From Typhlomys cinereus (lineage: Eukaryota; Chordata; Mammalia; Rodentia; Platacanthomyidae): a stretch of DNA of 64,000 nucleotides. Position 1 is the stretch's first letter; each line of letters begins with the position of its first letter. The notes beneath the pieces were generated by a model. That model saw nothing but the letters and a program-made list of their open reading frames with translations. It searched no databases and had not been told where the DNA came from. The position numbers and the translations under genes are program-made. The stretch is taken from the NCBI GenBank assembly GCA_023101885.1, contig JALPQD010000160.1, forward strand, positions 1,674,001 to 1,738,000, written 5' to 3'. This document shows, in pieces, positions 45,186 through 56,269 of the stretch.

Positions 45186-45450
45186 AGGAGCTTGGGAGAC
45201 AGCTCAGTGGGTGAAACATTTGCCATGAAGTTCAGAGCCCCAGCATCCGTATAAGTAAGTGCTTGTTAGTGTTATAACCCTGGCCCTCGGAAGTCAGAAA
45301 CAGGAGCTGAGGGAAGAGTGACTATGCTACCTGAATCTGAGCTCTGGGTTCAGGTGGGAGACTCTACCCAATATATAAGGTGGACAGCAATTGAGGAAGA
45401 TTCCTGATAGCAGCCTCTGGCCTGCGCGCGCGCACACACACAAAATAAAA
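45186..45450 (+). mobile_element. B3 SINE, plus orientation
   Basis: 'cttgggagacagctcagtgg' (A-box region), 'gttcagagccccagcatccg' (B-box region), 'ataaggtggacagcaattg', 'cctctggcctgcgcgcgcgc' then CA repeats and an A-rich end. One of very few plus-strand B2-class elements here. Confidence 0.8.
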
Positions 45451-46014
45451 TAGACTTGAATCATCCATTCCTAGAGTAAGCCCAGTTTGAGAAGAATGCC
45501 ATTATCAGTTTTATTTCTGGCTATATTAAGTTCCGTCATTACAACAGTTTTACCGAAGGTAAAAGATCTCCAACAGCCAATAAAATATGCTAATCCCAAA
45601 AAATTGGAGCCACAGAAGTAAGCCTTGGGGACATTTTCCAATGTGAAAGAAATAGCCACAAAACAAAAATTTTTTTGTCCTCACGAGACAAAAAAGATAG
45701 AGAATTCAGAGTCTGGAATAGAGAGTTCGTGGCAAAGGTCCCGCTTTCACGATGACCCGCTTAACTGGCTCATCTGGCTCTTTAAAAAGCTCTACACTTC
45801 AGGATAAAGGACAGGCGTGCACTATATTGTGGGCAGACTTGGAGTTATCTCTGCATTTCTGGGGTGATTCAGAGGCTCTCAGTCCTTGAACTTGGATAAG
45901 GGCTTAGCCAGTTTGATTTTTACACTCAGGTGCCTGGTATAAGCAGTTGATCATTTCCATGGAAGAAGATACTAGGCCTCAAGTTATTCTTATATATGTA
46001 TCCTTATGTTCTTT
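45451..46014. other. Non-coding stretch
   Basis: Unique-looking sequence. No gene recognised. Confidence 0.45.
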
Positions 46015-46162
46015 ATTTTTAATTAATTTTGTGTGCATGTGATAGCATGCTTTTGGCAGCAGACAACTTTCAGGAGTCAGTGCTCAGCATTTACCTTTTA
46101 TGGGGACTCTGAGCATCAAACTCAGATTGTCAGGTTTGTATGGCATGTGCTTTAACCATAGT
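46015..46162 (-). mobile_element. B2-class SINE, diverged
   Basis: 'ttgtgtgcatgtgatagcat', 'cagacaactttcaggagtca', 'agcatcaaactcagattgtc' (B-box region) and 'tgctttaacc'. Confidence 0.6.
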
Positions 46163-48689
46163 CAGAAGTAAGTAGGTATATAAAAACAAGGACAATGAAA
46201 GAAAATCAGAAAAATAATTGACAAAGGAGTAAGTGCTTGTATTTCTAGTATAAAAATTATCAGACATTCCAGCTTTGTTTAATATGCTTAAAAAAACAAA
46301 AATCTTGAAAATTTAAAGGAATTCAAAACAACATAAAAAATGACAGAATAAAATAACCATGTAATTCTAGAACTAAAAATAAAAAAATCCCCCTTCTCCC
46401 CTGCCACTGCTGGATTTAATTTGCAGGATTTTTATACATATATATTACAAGTGATGTTGGCCTCTAATTTCCTTATACTTCCTGCCCTTATCTGATTTGG
46501 TTCAGAGTTATACTGACTTCATTCAGCAAATTGGAAAGTAATTTTTCTGTTCTAATGAGAGATTTAATTAAAAATCATTGTGAAATTATTACAATCAGAT
46601 ACATAAAACGTTGCTTGTGTATAAGATTAGCACCACTGAATATGTGTACATTTTCATTGTTCATGTGATTCCCTTTGAAAAGTTCTGAAAGCAATGAATC
46701 TGTTGTCCATCCTTATGTTCTGAAGTTCTGTGAACCTACAGCTTAGGAAGGATGAAGGATTCAGCCTTAAGAGTGACAGACATGTGAGGGCAGCAAGCGC
46801 TGTTGTCCACAAAACACCTTACCAACGTTTACTGTCCATCCAGTGTGCAGGTCTTGCTGGGTCTCTGATAGAGGACACAAGCCATTGAGCCTGAGAGACA
46901 CGGTTCGGTCAGTGTCTCATCCTCTTCATGGGCTGATCTAAAGCTGGAGCTATCGAGACAGGGCTGATTTCAGTCCACAGGGACCTGGAGAGAAGGGTCA
47001 CTGCACAGGTGCAGTTGTACAGTAAATCTGAGCCTGGGTCTTGGGTTTATCAATGAGAGACCACCGAGCGCTTTCCTTAGAAAGGGCTAGACCTGGGCCT
47101 TCCATGTCTTTCTTTATGAGGCATGTTAACACTGTATGTATGAATTAGAAAAGTTTTGTTTTTTTTTTCATTGTGGCCTGTTAGTTTTATACTTTGAATT
47201 TATGACCTTATTGGACTCTAGAAAAAAAAATCTTGTTCTCTTATCTAGTGCTTCAAGAATGAAAGGTTAATTTGAATGTCAGGTAACTGAACAGAGGTAG
47301 CTGGAACTTCTTCCACTTATCTACTTTGTATATGCACATAATGGCTTTTATCTGATGTGGCACTCAGCACTTAAAAATAGCACTTAGGCTAAGGATGGGA
47401 CTCGGTGATACAAGACCCTCTGTTTGATTCCCTGGAATCTCCCCCTGAAAAGAAAAAAAAAGAAACCAACCAAATTTTCTTCCCAAATTGAATTATAATC
47501 CCGGAACCACTCCAACATTAGAGAGAACTATATTAGCATGAGACTTCTACTGCATTTATTTTTCTTGTTTAAATCAAAAATACTTTCCAAGGTAGGTCAT
47601 TAATGTTATAGATACATTTCAGAAAAAAAAAAGAGAAGATGGTGTTAGGAGGTGAACTAACAGATTATCTCTTTTTTCCACTTGATGTTTATTTAAGTCT
47701 TCACAAACATGGATTCACAATTGCTGTCTGCCCTTCCGCCCTCTGAACTTTTCTGATTAATTAAGCAAATTATTAATAAACTATTTATTTCTTGGCATAC
47801 AAGATACTTGCATATTATAAGTAGTATGCATAATGGAACAATATATTGTACATGTTACAAATGTAATAAATGCAAAGTTTAGAGGATGAGACAAAACTAG
47901 ATATAAGCAATGATTCTTCAATTTTTCTTTCACATCCACCGGGTTGTCTTTTTTGTTTATTTTGGATACCAGGGATCTAGTCTCTTACTCCCTCTGTAAC
48001 CAGGTTCAGGTGTGGTTTTAACTTGTGCAGTGCCGTGGTTGGCAGGAACCCCTGCTAGCATATGATGGAGAAAAACCATCATGTCCTTGGAAAAATTTTG
48101 AAATTTCCTTTCCTTTCTGACAAATCCTCAAAGTCCGGGTGCTTGAAATGTTTTGACTTGTGACTGTCAGCCACCGTCTGTGTCTTGAGGAAGAGTCTAC
48201 ACGGAACTGTGCTCAGTCTGGCTTGCTTGGATCAGTGGATCACCATCATGTCGCCTGGCCAATTTCTGTGAATGTTTCCACAACTGTCACAGTGATGTGT
48301 CAAAAAACCTCAATCTGTCATTTTCCTAGATCTTAGTAGGATGAATAAAGAGAAAATGTGCCTCTTGGTTTTACTCCATTCCAGCAGAGAATCTAAAAAT
48401 ATGTCTCTACAATGGGAACCATTTGGAAAAAGACACGTTCTGCCCATGTGCTTTCAAGACTGTTGGGCACACGTCATACCTTAACTCCTTCATTTGCCCT
48501 TTTCCCTGAGCAGGGAAGATTTTTGTCTTAATAAGCATTGCCACTCTTACTTTTTTGGCAGCCAGGAACAAAAGATACTGTTGTGGGATTTTTCCAGGAA
48601 AAAAACGGGACTGTGAGGGAAGGCTTGTACTTGGCTGCATTGGTCCACAATTTGCTCTTTTCTCTTACACATTTGCATCGGTCACTTTT
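46163..48689. other. AT-rich, repeat-poor non-coding stretch
   Basis: About 2.5 kb with only one weak SINE (47392-47465). Contains homeodomain-like TAATTA/ATTAAT motifs near 46560-46575 and 47755-47775. No gene recognised. Confidence 0.5.
47392..47465 (+). mobile_element. ID-like SINE, degenerate
   Basis: 'ggatgggactcggtgataca', 'ctctgtttgattccctggaa' and an A-rich tail resemble a decayed ID element. Confidence 0.5.
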
Positions 48690-48992
48690 GCACCACGTGA
48701 CAAAAATACCTAACAGAAGTGACTTCTTGGAGGAAGGATCTCTTTCGGCTACAGTGTTAGAAGGTCTTAGTGCATCATATGGGGGGGATGACACGACAGA
48801 ACAGCTCCTCCCATGACAATGAGAATACGTGGTGGCAAGCCAGCCACTCACCGGCTAGGTATAACCATCAGAAAGCCTTGCCAGAGCAACCACTTTCTGC
48901 CAGCTAGGCCCCACCTGCCAAAAGACCACCTCCCATGGAAGACAAGTCATCAGAAGCATGAGGGGACATTTCAGATTCAAACCATAGTCTCT
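48690..48992 (-). mobile_element. MaLR-type solo LTR
   Basis: 'tgacaaaaatacctaacaga', 'gccagctaggccccacctgc' and 'ggggacatttcagattcaaa', then 'ccatagt' at the end. In reverse this is the order of an ERVL-MaLR LTR, related to the copy at 32528-32880. No retroviral genes adjoin it. Confidence 0.6.
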
Positions 48993-50571
48993 AGCATGTT
49001 CGTCCTTGCCATCTAATATCTTGTCTTAAATATTGAAGCAAAAAATCGTTTATGGCTAACTAATTCAGGAAGGACAGTCTTTAATTGTTACCAAGTAACT
49101 AGCTTTTTTTTCCCCATTAAGCCTTTTGAAGCAGTCAAGATGGTACTTGGTGAGTTCCTTTGGGTAACTGGGTGATGAACAGTGTGGATTGCTTTTGTCT
49201 AATGGACAGAGAGAAGAAAGGGCCTCAACAGTGAAAGCGATCTCAAATCTAATTGGTCCTGTCTCTCTCCAAAAGCCTGTGGTGAAAAGTCCTAGGAAAG
49301 TGGGGTGCCTTTGAAGAGGCTGGTGGAATGATCCCCCACAGCATTTTCTCTTTTCACGGCAACGCCAGGGACTGCTTGAGTCCTTTCGGACAAGGGATAC
49401 TCCATTCGCAGCAGTGCTAACTTTGTGAGAAGCCTGTTCCCTGTACCTTGTGCCTGATGTCAAGTTTCCTCCAGTGCCACTTCTGCTAAGTATCTATGGC
49501 CAGTTCTCTCTCTCTCTCTCTCTGTCTCTCTCATATGTTTGTAATATACTTATTTAATGGAGTAAAGTTCTGAAGTATGTTTAATTCTACCACTAGGTTT
49601 TTCTTACCTTTTATTCTGCTTTTTTGTTCTCTTCTGTATGAGGGTACGCTTTTTCCCTTGCTATCTAAGACACTAGAAATTGTGTTCAGAAAGGCAATTC
49701 ATAACAATTTTATCCTGCTTCTTATTCTTAATTAGTTATAGATCCTTTGATTTTTCTGTGTCTGGAGATGATGTATTAACTGAAAAAAAAAAAAGCATGT
49801 ATCACCCCGGAATGTTGTTCTTAAAAAACTCTTAAGCCTAAAAGCTAAATCGATGAGAGATGAGCTGCAGGTTCCAAAATTGGGAGGCTAGGCGAGCAAG
49901 CTAAACCTTTAATGGAATAGTTGCTGCTGAATTCCCTGCTGTAATTGAAAGCGAGCATTATGAGATTAAAGGACTTGTGATACGTAATCAATGTAACACA
50001 CGTAAAATTGAGCTTTAGTGACATATAAGGACTATTGGAAGAGTGAAGACGTTAGTCTTGACCCACTCTTTGTGAGAGGGTGCTCTAATTTTAGACAAGT
50101 ATTCTGATTATTTTTAGAGAACTGTCACTAGAGGAGAGGAGGGCAGCGTGCCATTGTTTGGTGGAGCTGTTGCTTAAGAGTGGCCAGTTTTCATTTCTCC
50201 AGAGCTCTGCAGACCCAGCAGCTTGCTGATCTGGTTTCCTGCAAGGACTCGTCCGCGCCATCATTTTGACGGTAGTAGAGTTCATCAAACGTGGACCCGT
50301 GTTCATGTGCTGTGTTAAGACAGAGAAGTCAGTTTTGGTTAGTACAGCCAGTTCCCTAGGGTCTAATTGGCACCTGGTGGATTGATAACAAATTTAGTAG
50401 ATCACGTGATTTCACTTAAAATTTCTAACCAGTATTATCAACCTTCACAGTAGAGTGCGTGAAATCTGCTAAATAGAAAGTAAGTCCTGTAGTCAGTTTA
50501 TAATGGCAGGTTATGTCACTGAACAGTGCTCATTCTCTGAAGATGTTGGCTTAGAAGATCGTTTAATATCA
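48993..50571. other. Non-coding stretch with a possible conserved element
   Basis: A (CT)n run lies at 49507-49532. The 49830-50010 interval has a non-repetitive, motif-rich look discussed as a finding. No gene recognised. Confidence 0.5.
49507..49532. repeat. (CT)n microsatellite
   Basis: A short CT run with one interruption. Confidence 0.9.
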
Positions 50572-50705
50572 AGGAGCCACGAGAGAGCTCGGTGGGTAAG
50601 GTGCCTGCTCACACACCCGGTGCCCTGAGTTCAATCCCTGGCAAGCCCACATGGTGGAAGGAAAGAACTGAAATTCTCTTGTCTTCTGACAAGAGAATAT
50701 AATGT
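50572..50705 (+). mobile_element. B2-class SINE, plus orientation
   Basis: 'cacgagagagctcggtgggt' (A-box region), 'ccctgagttcaatccctggc' (B-box region) and 'aagcccacatggtggaagga'. The 3' end is lost in AT-rich sequence. Confidence 0.75.
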
Positions 50706-50739
50706 AGAATATAAATTTATTACCATCATTAGAGAGAAA

Positions 50740-50877
50740 ATGAGAATGCATGCCACAACGGATACATGGAAATCAGAGTACAACTTTTAGGAGTCGTACT
50801 TTCCTTCTACCTTACTGGATCTGGAGATTAAACTCAGTGTGTCAGACTTGGCAGTTGATCCATCTTGTTGGAACCAT
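50740..50877 (-). mobile_element. B2-class SINE fragment
   Basis: 'cagagtacaacttttaggag', 'tcgtactttccttctacctt', 'ggagattaaactcagtgtgt' and 'gcagttgatccatct', a reverse B2-class element facing the preceding plus-strand one. Confidence 0.65.
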
Positions 50878-50909
50878 GGATTTGAAGGGCCAACGTAAAG
50901 CAGGTGGCT

Positions 50910-50910
<1 letters not shown>

Positions 50911-50952
<42 letters not shown>
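50911..50952. repeat. (GT)n microsatellite
   Basis: Roughly 20 GT units with one C interruption near the end. Confidence 0.95.
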
Positions 50953-50953
<1 letters not shown>

Positions 50954-52698
50954 TGTGTGCATGGATGGTGTTAGGAGCTAGCAGGGAAGTGGAAGGGCAA
51001 GGCCCCCCCCACATTCCTCACTCTTCACATTGCCCCAGGTCATCTAGAACCTGTGCCTTTCATTTTAGAGTTGTCATGTTGGTAAGGCACTGATACCCTT
51101 TCCTACTATTAATACCGATGGTGACAAATACCTGTCACATTGGCTTACGTTGGCCCTCTGCAGGTAGCTTAATTTGGGCTTATTAGAGCCATTGTGCACC
51201 CTGTACAGCCTCCTCTCAGTGCTGCGAGTCAAAGTGAAATCCGTGGTGGGCATAGGGCAGGGTTCAGTGGAGGCCGCCAGCGCAGGCCGGGAGTGGACAC
51301 AGGTTGTGGCGGTGGTGGTCAGGGCCCTCTGGCCTCGAGACGCAGCTTGGCGTTGGGCAGATGCTCTGCTGCTGATGCCTGTGACTGGCAACAGTTCTGT
51401 CCTGCCCAGTGACTTGGCAGCTGAGAAAACCGGTAGGAAGAACGTTAAATAACACTTTGAATTACCACAAGACAGATGAAGAGGGGGAAAGTGGGCTCTT
51501 TCTATCCCCGTGTATTGGCTTCAAGAATGGTTCTTTCATGCACCCTAGTTTTTAGTGTCGATGTGTGTATATAAACCTGCGTGTGAGTACGGTCCATGGG
51601 ACTAGAAAGTGACGTCAAGGGAGGAAGAAGAGGTGTTGAAGAGGGGTGGGAGGGAAGTACCCCACACAGGTAGCCAAAGGAAGCAGCTGATGAGGGGAAG
51701 GATACAAGGTAGAGCAGTGGGCATTCGGGAAAAGAAGCGAGGACGAGAATTGGCAGAACAAATTCTGCTTGTAAATACCAGCTGAAAGCTAATACTCTGC
51801 AGGTTAACGAAAATTGAAAGAGTGGATTCGGTGTTGTTGCTCTCTCTGATGTTTCATGGTGCTAGTGTTGACGGTGTTTTCTGCCTTTGAAGTCAGTTTC
51901 CTTCTGTAGAGTGTGGATAAGATGGGAAACAGACTGGAGCATCTCAGGCAAAGTGTCCTTCCGCTGGCTGACTCGTAGCCCTTGTCTTGAACCGCAAGAG
52001 ACGTGCGCAGCGCCACGCACATGCTAGTGTCTCCCAAGGCTGGGACTTGATCATGTGACCCCGCTGAAGATTGGTCGTGGGCAATCTCATTCAGGTCACT
52101 ATCTTGTTTCTTGTGAACTACAGCATGAAATCTACCACAGAGTATATATAAAAAACCAATTCCAAATATTAGATCATTGATCATTTTTCTTGTTTATAGA
52201 GCTTTGAAATACGGGCTTTGTCTAACTTGAGTGAATTAAAAAATTAAATACTTAAAATATTTAAAGTGTTTATTAATTTTATGTGTTTAAAATCAAATGT
52301 ACGAAATTGACTTTTGGCATACTTGTATGAAATAATTTTATACCAATTCCTTATATATCTCCTTGACCCCCAGTGATTATTTCTTCCTCTTAATCAGCCA
52401 CATAGTTTTTCAGGTCACATTGCATATATTTCCGTGAATGAACTTAACCTGGTGCTTCGTGAAGTCTGTGGATTACCAACACTGGAAGTCAGCTGTACAG
52501 CTGATTCGTGTAACAAAATACATTTTATTTTTTCTCCTGCTTCTATTGGTTGTTGTGTGGGCTTTTCTCAGTGTAGCTACTTACCGTGCTGACTTCAAAT
52601 GTATACTAAAAGCATTATTCTTTATAATATTCAGTACTTTAAATTTTAAAGCCATACATCCCAGGAATAATTTTGCTGGTGAATTCATTACTATGTCT
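50953..52698. other. Non-coding stretch
   Basis: No gene recognised. A slightly GC-richer patch (51180-51380) yields overlapping frames on both strands without family resemblance. 52200-52700 is AT-rich. Confidence 0.45.
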
Positions 52699-52719
52699 TT
52701 AAAAAAAAAAAAAAAAACA

Positions 52720-52880
52720 AGAGCCTACAAATCAAGCATGGGGCTCAGCCCTCTTACCCCAGCACTGGCAAATGGAGGCAAGAGGACCAGACATTCATGG
52801 CCAACTCAGATACATGGTGAGGTCAGGGTAAATCTGGACTCCATCCCTATCTCAAGCAAACAAACAAAAAACAAAGGAAA
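52720..52880 (+). mobile_element. B1-like SINE, diverged
   Basis: After an A tract (52700-52716) come 'cttaccccagcactggcaaa', 'tggaggcaagaggaccagac' and 'ggccaactcagatacatggt', ending in a CAAA-rich tail. Plus orientation. Confidence 0.6.
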
Positions 52881-52976
52881 AAATCCTTCCTACTTTATAT
52901 CTTGTATAAGTCAAATACTGCTATCGGTTGTTAGGAAAAACCATAGTCATTCAAAGCCTCTCTATTCCCAGATGCT

Positions 52977-53302
52977 GTGTGTGTGTGTGTGATGTGTATG
53001 TATATATGTATGTATGTATATATGTATGTATGTATGTATGTATGTGGGACAACCTCGGATGTCTCTCCTTAGATACCATCTACACCCCTCCCCCTTATTT
53101 TTCTTGAAATAGAGTCTTTCACTGGCCCAGAACTCACCAAGTAGGGCAGGCTCCAGGTATCCCCTGGTCTCCACCTCTCCAATACTGGGGTCACTCACTG
53201 CTGTGCCTGGCTTTTTAAAAACATGGGTTTTGGGGGTTAGACATAGACCACTGTGATTGCAAGATAAGCGCTCTACTGATTGAGCGAACTCTCCAATCCA
53301 AC
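52977..53302 (-). mobile_element. B3 SINE with (GTAT)n tail
   Basis: GT and GTAT tail (52977-53045), 'ttgaaatagagtctttcact', 'ggcccagaactcaccaagta', 'ctccacctctccaatactgg', 'gtgcctggctttttaaaaac' and a decayed head 'gagcgaactctccaatcc'. Nearly full-length B3 in minus orientation. Confidence 0.85.
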
Positions 53303-54084
53303 AATGACTTAATTTTTAAGGTTTCAGAAATCATCCATTTGGGCTCCATGTGTCCTAGTTTGTGTCCTTCCCAACACAGCACATCCTACCCTCTAGTGGA
53401 TGGTAAACTTCCAGATGATGGGGAATATGTTGGGCTTTGAAGTGTCCATTACTGTCACATTGTTGGAAATCAAACTAGAAAGTAAATTTCACTAAACGAT
53501 TTGTGAGTATGGTTTACAACTTCTGAAGACAGGAAACTGGGGGGTGATTGCTTTACTTTTTTGCTTCCTTCACCACCATTGGGCCCTTTCCCACTTCGCC
53601 TTTCATTTTGCATAGTCATATTTTCTCTTTAGGCTCTTACTGAGCATTCAGGAACTTGGGTTGAGAGCCACATTGTGTGTAAGCAGGCAGGTAAAGCACT
53701 GTATCTATAGCAGTTATTAGCAGGCCTGTTTTATGCTAAATTACACAGCTGCATTGCAGGATAGACTTAAAATTCTTCTGTGGAAAGGAGGCCAGCAGGG
53801 AGGCAGAGCTAGGAAAAGATTCCCTGGACCAATCAGGGTAAAATCACCATGCAGCAATGTGCTACACGGCAGTGCTGCAATTCTAATCCGCCTACATGCA
53901 TAAGTCAAAGGGTTCTTTGTTCCATGCTCAGGGAAGAATGCACGAGCCAAGTAGTAGTGGGAGTTCAGTTTAGTTCCACTGTTTTGTAGATTGGACGAAT
54001 TTTCGAAAGCATCTAGACATTTACTTTTCAGGCAATAGGAAGCAATAGGAAAGTCCATTCTTTGGTACCTCTGAAGAACATCTT
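53303..54084. other. Non-coding stretch
   Basis: No gene recognised. Weak L2-tail-like sequence at 53380-53480 was not firm enough to call. Confidence 0.45.
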
Positions 54085-54419
54085 TGTTGGCACGTGCATG
54101 CTTCTATGCATGCGGGTGCACAAGCACATGGGTGTATGAGCATTTGCGTGGAGGCCAGAGATGGCGGTGGAGTGTCGCTCCTCAGGAGCCATCCTCCTAG
54201 TGTTCTGAGAAGGGGCTTTCACTGGGACCTGGGGCTCACCAAGTTGATTGGGCTAGACTGGCCGAGCCCCAGAGAGCTGCTCGTCTCTGTCTCCCAAGTG
54301 TAGGATTACAGTGTGCACTGCCCGTGCCCAGCTTTTTATAAACATGGGTCCTGGGCATCAAGCTGATCCTCGTGCTGTAGAGGAAGCACTTTACTGACTG
54401 AACCATCTCCTTAGCTCCA
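54085..54419 (-). mobile_element. B3 SINE
   Basis: Degenerate CATG-rich tail, 'gcgtggaggccagagatggc', 'gggacctggggctcaccaag', 'tgtctcccaagtgtaggatt', 'gtgcccagctttttataaac' and 'tgactgaaccatctccttag'. Full B3 order. Confidence 0.85.
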
Positions 54420-54432
54420 GGAAAAGCTTTTT

Positions 54433-54455
54433 AAAAAAAAAAAAAAAAAAAAAAA
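54433..54455. repeat. Poly(A) tract
   Basis: About 23 consecutive A after 'gaaaagctttt'. No plus-strand element body precedes it apart from the minus-oriented B3. Confidence 0.95.
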
Positions 54456-54689
54456 CTGGACATATCACTTCTCCCTCATGTCCATAAGTGGATGGAGATT
54501 CTTGATTAGAGGTCGATTTTTTTCATAAGCATAGAAAATAATAGTTTTCTTTGCCTCCTCCAAAGGCTTAGAAGCTCCAGTTAAGATCTTTGTGTTCGGT
54601 TGTTAGAAAAGCTTCAACTTCTAACTTGGTATTTTCTGGTGTCGTTTGCAAATTACTCAACTCAAGATCACCCGCAGCTGATGTCATTG

Positions 54690-54941
54690 CTCAGGCGCTC
54701 CCCACCTCGCTCCCCATCTCGTTTCTTTGAGACAGTGTCTCTCACTGGCCTGGGACAAGGAAGCCAGGCTGTCTGACCGAGGAGCCCCAGGGATCTACTT
54801 GGCTCCAGTGCCCTAGTGCTGGGACTACAAACTTATCTCCACCACACCTGCCTTCTTACATAGATGCTGGGACCCACCTCAGGTCCTCGTTCTTGCACAA
54901 CAAGTCTATTGCTGACCAAGCTCTTGCTCCAGCTCTTCAGA
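54690..54941 (-). mobile_element. B3 SINE
   Basis: 'gtttctttgagacagtgtct', 'ctcactggcctgggacaagg', 'ccctagtgctgggactacaa', 'cctcaggtcctcgttcttgc' and a decayed head. The CA tail is missing. Confidence 0.8.
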
Positions 54942-54994
54942 CTTTTTTTTTTTTTAAAGCTAGTCGTATTTGCTAAATTTATCCTTTCTTTCTT

Positions 54995-55088
54995 TCTTTT
55001 TTTTTTTTCCCCTTCTTGCATTAGATCAAACACAGGCCTTTTATGTGCCGGATAAGCATTCTTACATTGAGTCACGTCCCCAGCCATT
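54995..55088 (-). mobile_element. ID-like fragment
   Basis: T/C tract, then 'agatcaaacacaggcctttt' and 'tgagtcacgtccccagcc', a decayed reverse ID head. Confidence 0.5.
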
Positions 55089-56034
55089 ACAAACTTTTCT
55101 AGAATGGAAAGCAAATAGACTTACAGTTGCTCCTTACCACCTACTAGAATTTTACTTCTGTGTGTCTTTTCTCACCATGTGGAATTCCTTTTGGTGGGGA
55201 CTCACTCTTTTTCATTCCTGGTGTCCTCAGTGCCCAGCCAACTGCCTGGACTTAGCTTCAGGGCATATTTATGACAGGAATGAGTCATTGACTGAACTAG
55301 GCAACAAACCAGATTCACCTAAGTTCACTCTCTCCCGTTGAGTTGCTGCTAATTTTACAAGTCGGATACTTTCTTCCTATAAAAGGCAACAACAGCAACG
55401 TATCTCAAAGAAAAGGGCTGGCAGGACCAAGACGAGAGTCCTGAACATTATTACAAGCTCACAGTCAGTGCACATACATCACAGTTTAAAACAGCTCAAA
55501 AGGTAAATATGCTCGAAGTATATTACAAGTGCTGATAATCCGAGGAAAACTTTCATGACCACGAGACGTGGAGAAACCTTCCCAATAAACGTTACATACT
55601 AACCCCCAATACTGGGCGTCAACTGTCCTTGCTGCTACCAGGAAGGCTTATCTAGTGCTCATTGCAGAAGGTCTGGGAATCAGAGCTCCCAACATTAATT
55701 ATAATTACTTGGAGAGATTAATTTATGCAAAGTTTGGAGGTTTAAACCCTCAGGGGATGATAACGCTCCTGAATGGAATTTTTGCACGTTAGCTTTAGGA
55801 AAAAGAGATTGTTCTTTTCTTCTTCTTCTTCTTCTTCTTCTTTGATATTGTCAAAGATTGTCAAGAACAGAGGTTCTTTTTTCTGTTGTTCTGTTTCTGA
55901 AATCACTGGAAGGAGTTCTGGAAAGATGTCATTAGGCCTTGTGTTGCTGTGAGACAGCATCATTTCACTGTGGTGGTCTCACCTGTCACTCGTGTTCTGA
56001 GTCAGCTTACCATCCTCAGGTGTTTATTGGTTAG
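55089..56034. other. Non-coding stretch with a possible conserved element
   Basis: The part at 55110-55290 has weak L2-3'-end character. 55680-55800 has a homeobox-site-rich look discussed as a finding. No gene recognised. Confidence 0.45.
55817..55843. repeat. (TTC)n microsatellite
   Basis: About eight TTC units; encodes a spurious poly-Glu run on the minus strand. Confidence 0.92.
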
Positions 56035-56212
56035 TGCCAAGGAGAGCGCCCTGTGGATTTTCAAGTAGCAGTTTTCAAGTTGAAGATTGCAGTGCCCCGA
56101 TGCCACAAAATCAATTTAGCAATCTACAGACCACCATTTTCTAACAAATGAAATGGAAAACAGAATATCAGATTGTATCGTAGGTAACATTTCTTAAAAT
56201 TCAAAACTGAGC
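56035..56212. mobile_element. Possible hAT-type DNA element remnant
   Basis: 'ttttctaacaaatgaaatgg' followed by 'aaaacagaatatcagattgt' resembles the interior of old non-autonomous hAT elements. No terminal repeats seen. Confidence 0.35.
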
Positions 56213-56217
56213 TTCAA

Positions 56218-56220
<3 letters not shown>

Positions 56221-56268
<48 letters not shown>
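56221..56268. repeat. (GT)n microsatellite
   Basis: About 24 GT units. Confidence 0.95.

Positions 56269-56269
<1 letters not shown>

Noticed and set aside
49065..49463. 132-codon minus-strand open frame
   Set aside because: No recognisable domain, and no splice or regulatory context.
52438..52992. 184-codon plus-strand open frame with hydrophobic start
   Set aside because: It continues through an A tract and a B1-like SINE into a SINE tail. No family resemblance.
53380..53480. L2-tail-like sequence
   Set aside because: Only a loose resemblance over less than 100 bases; not enough ordered landmarks.
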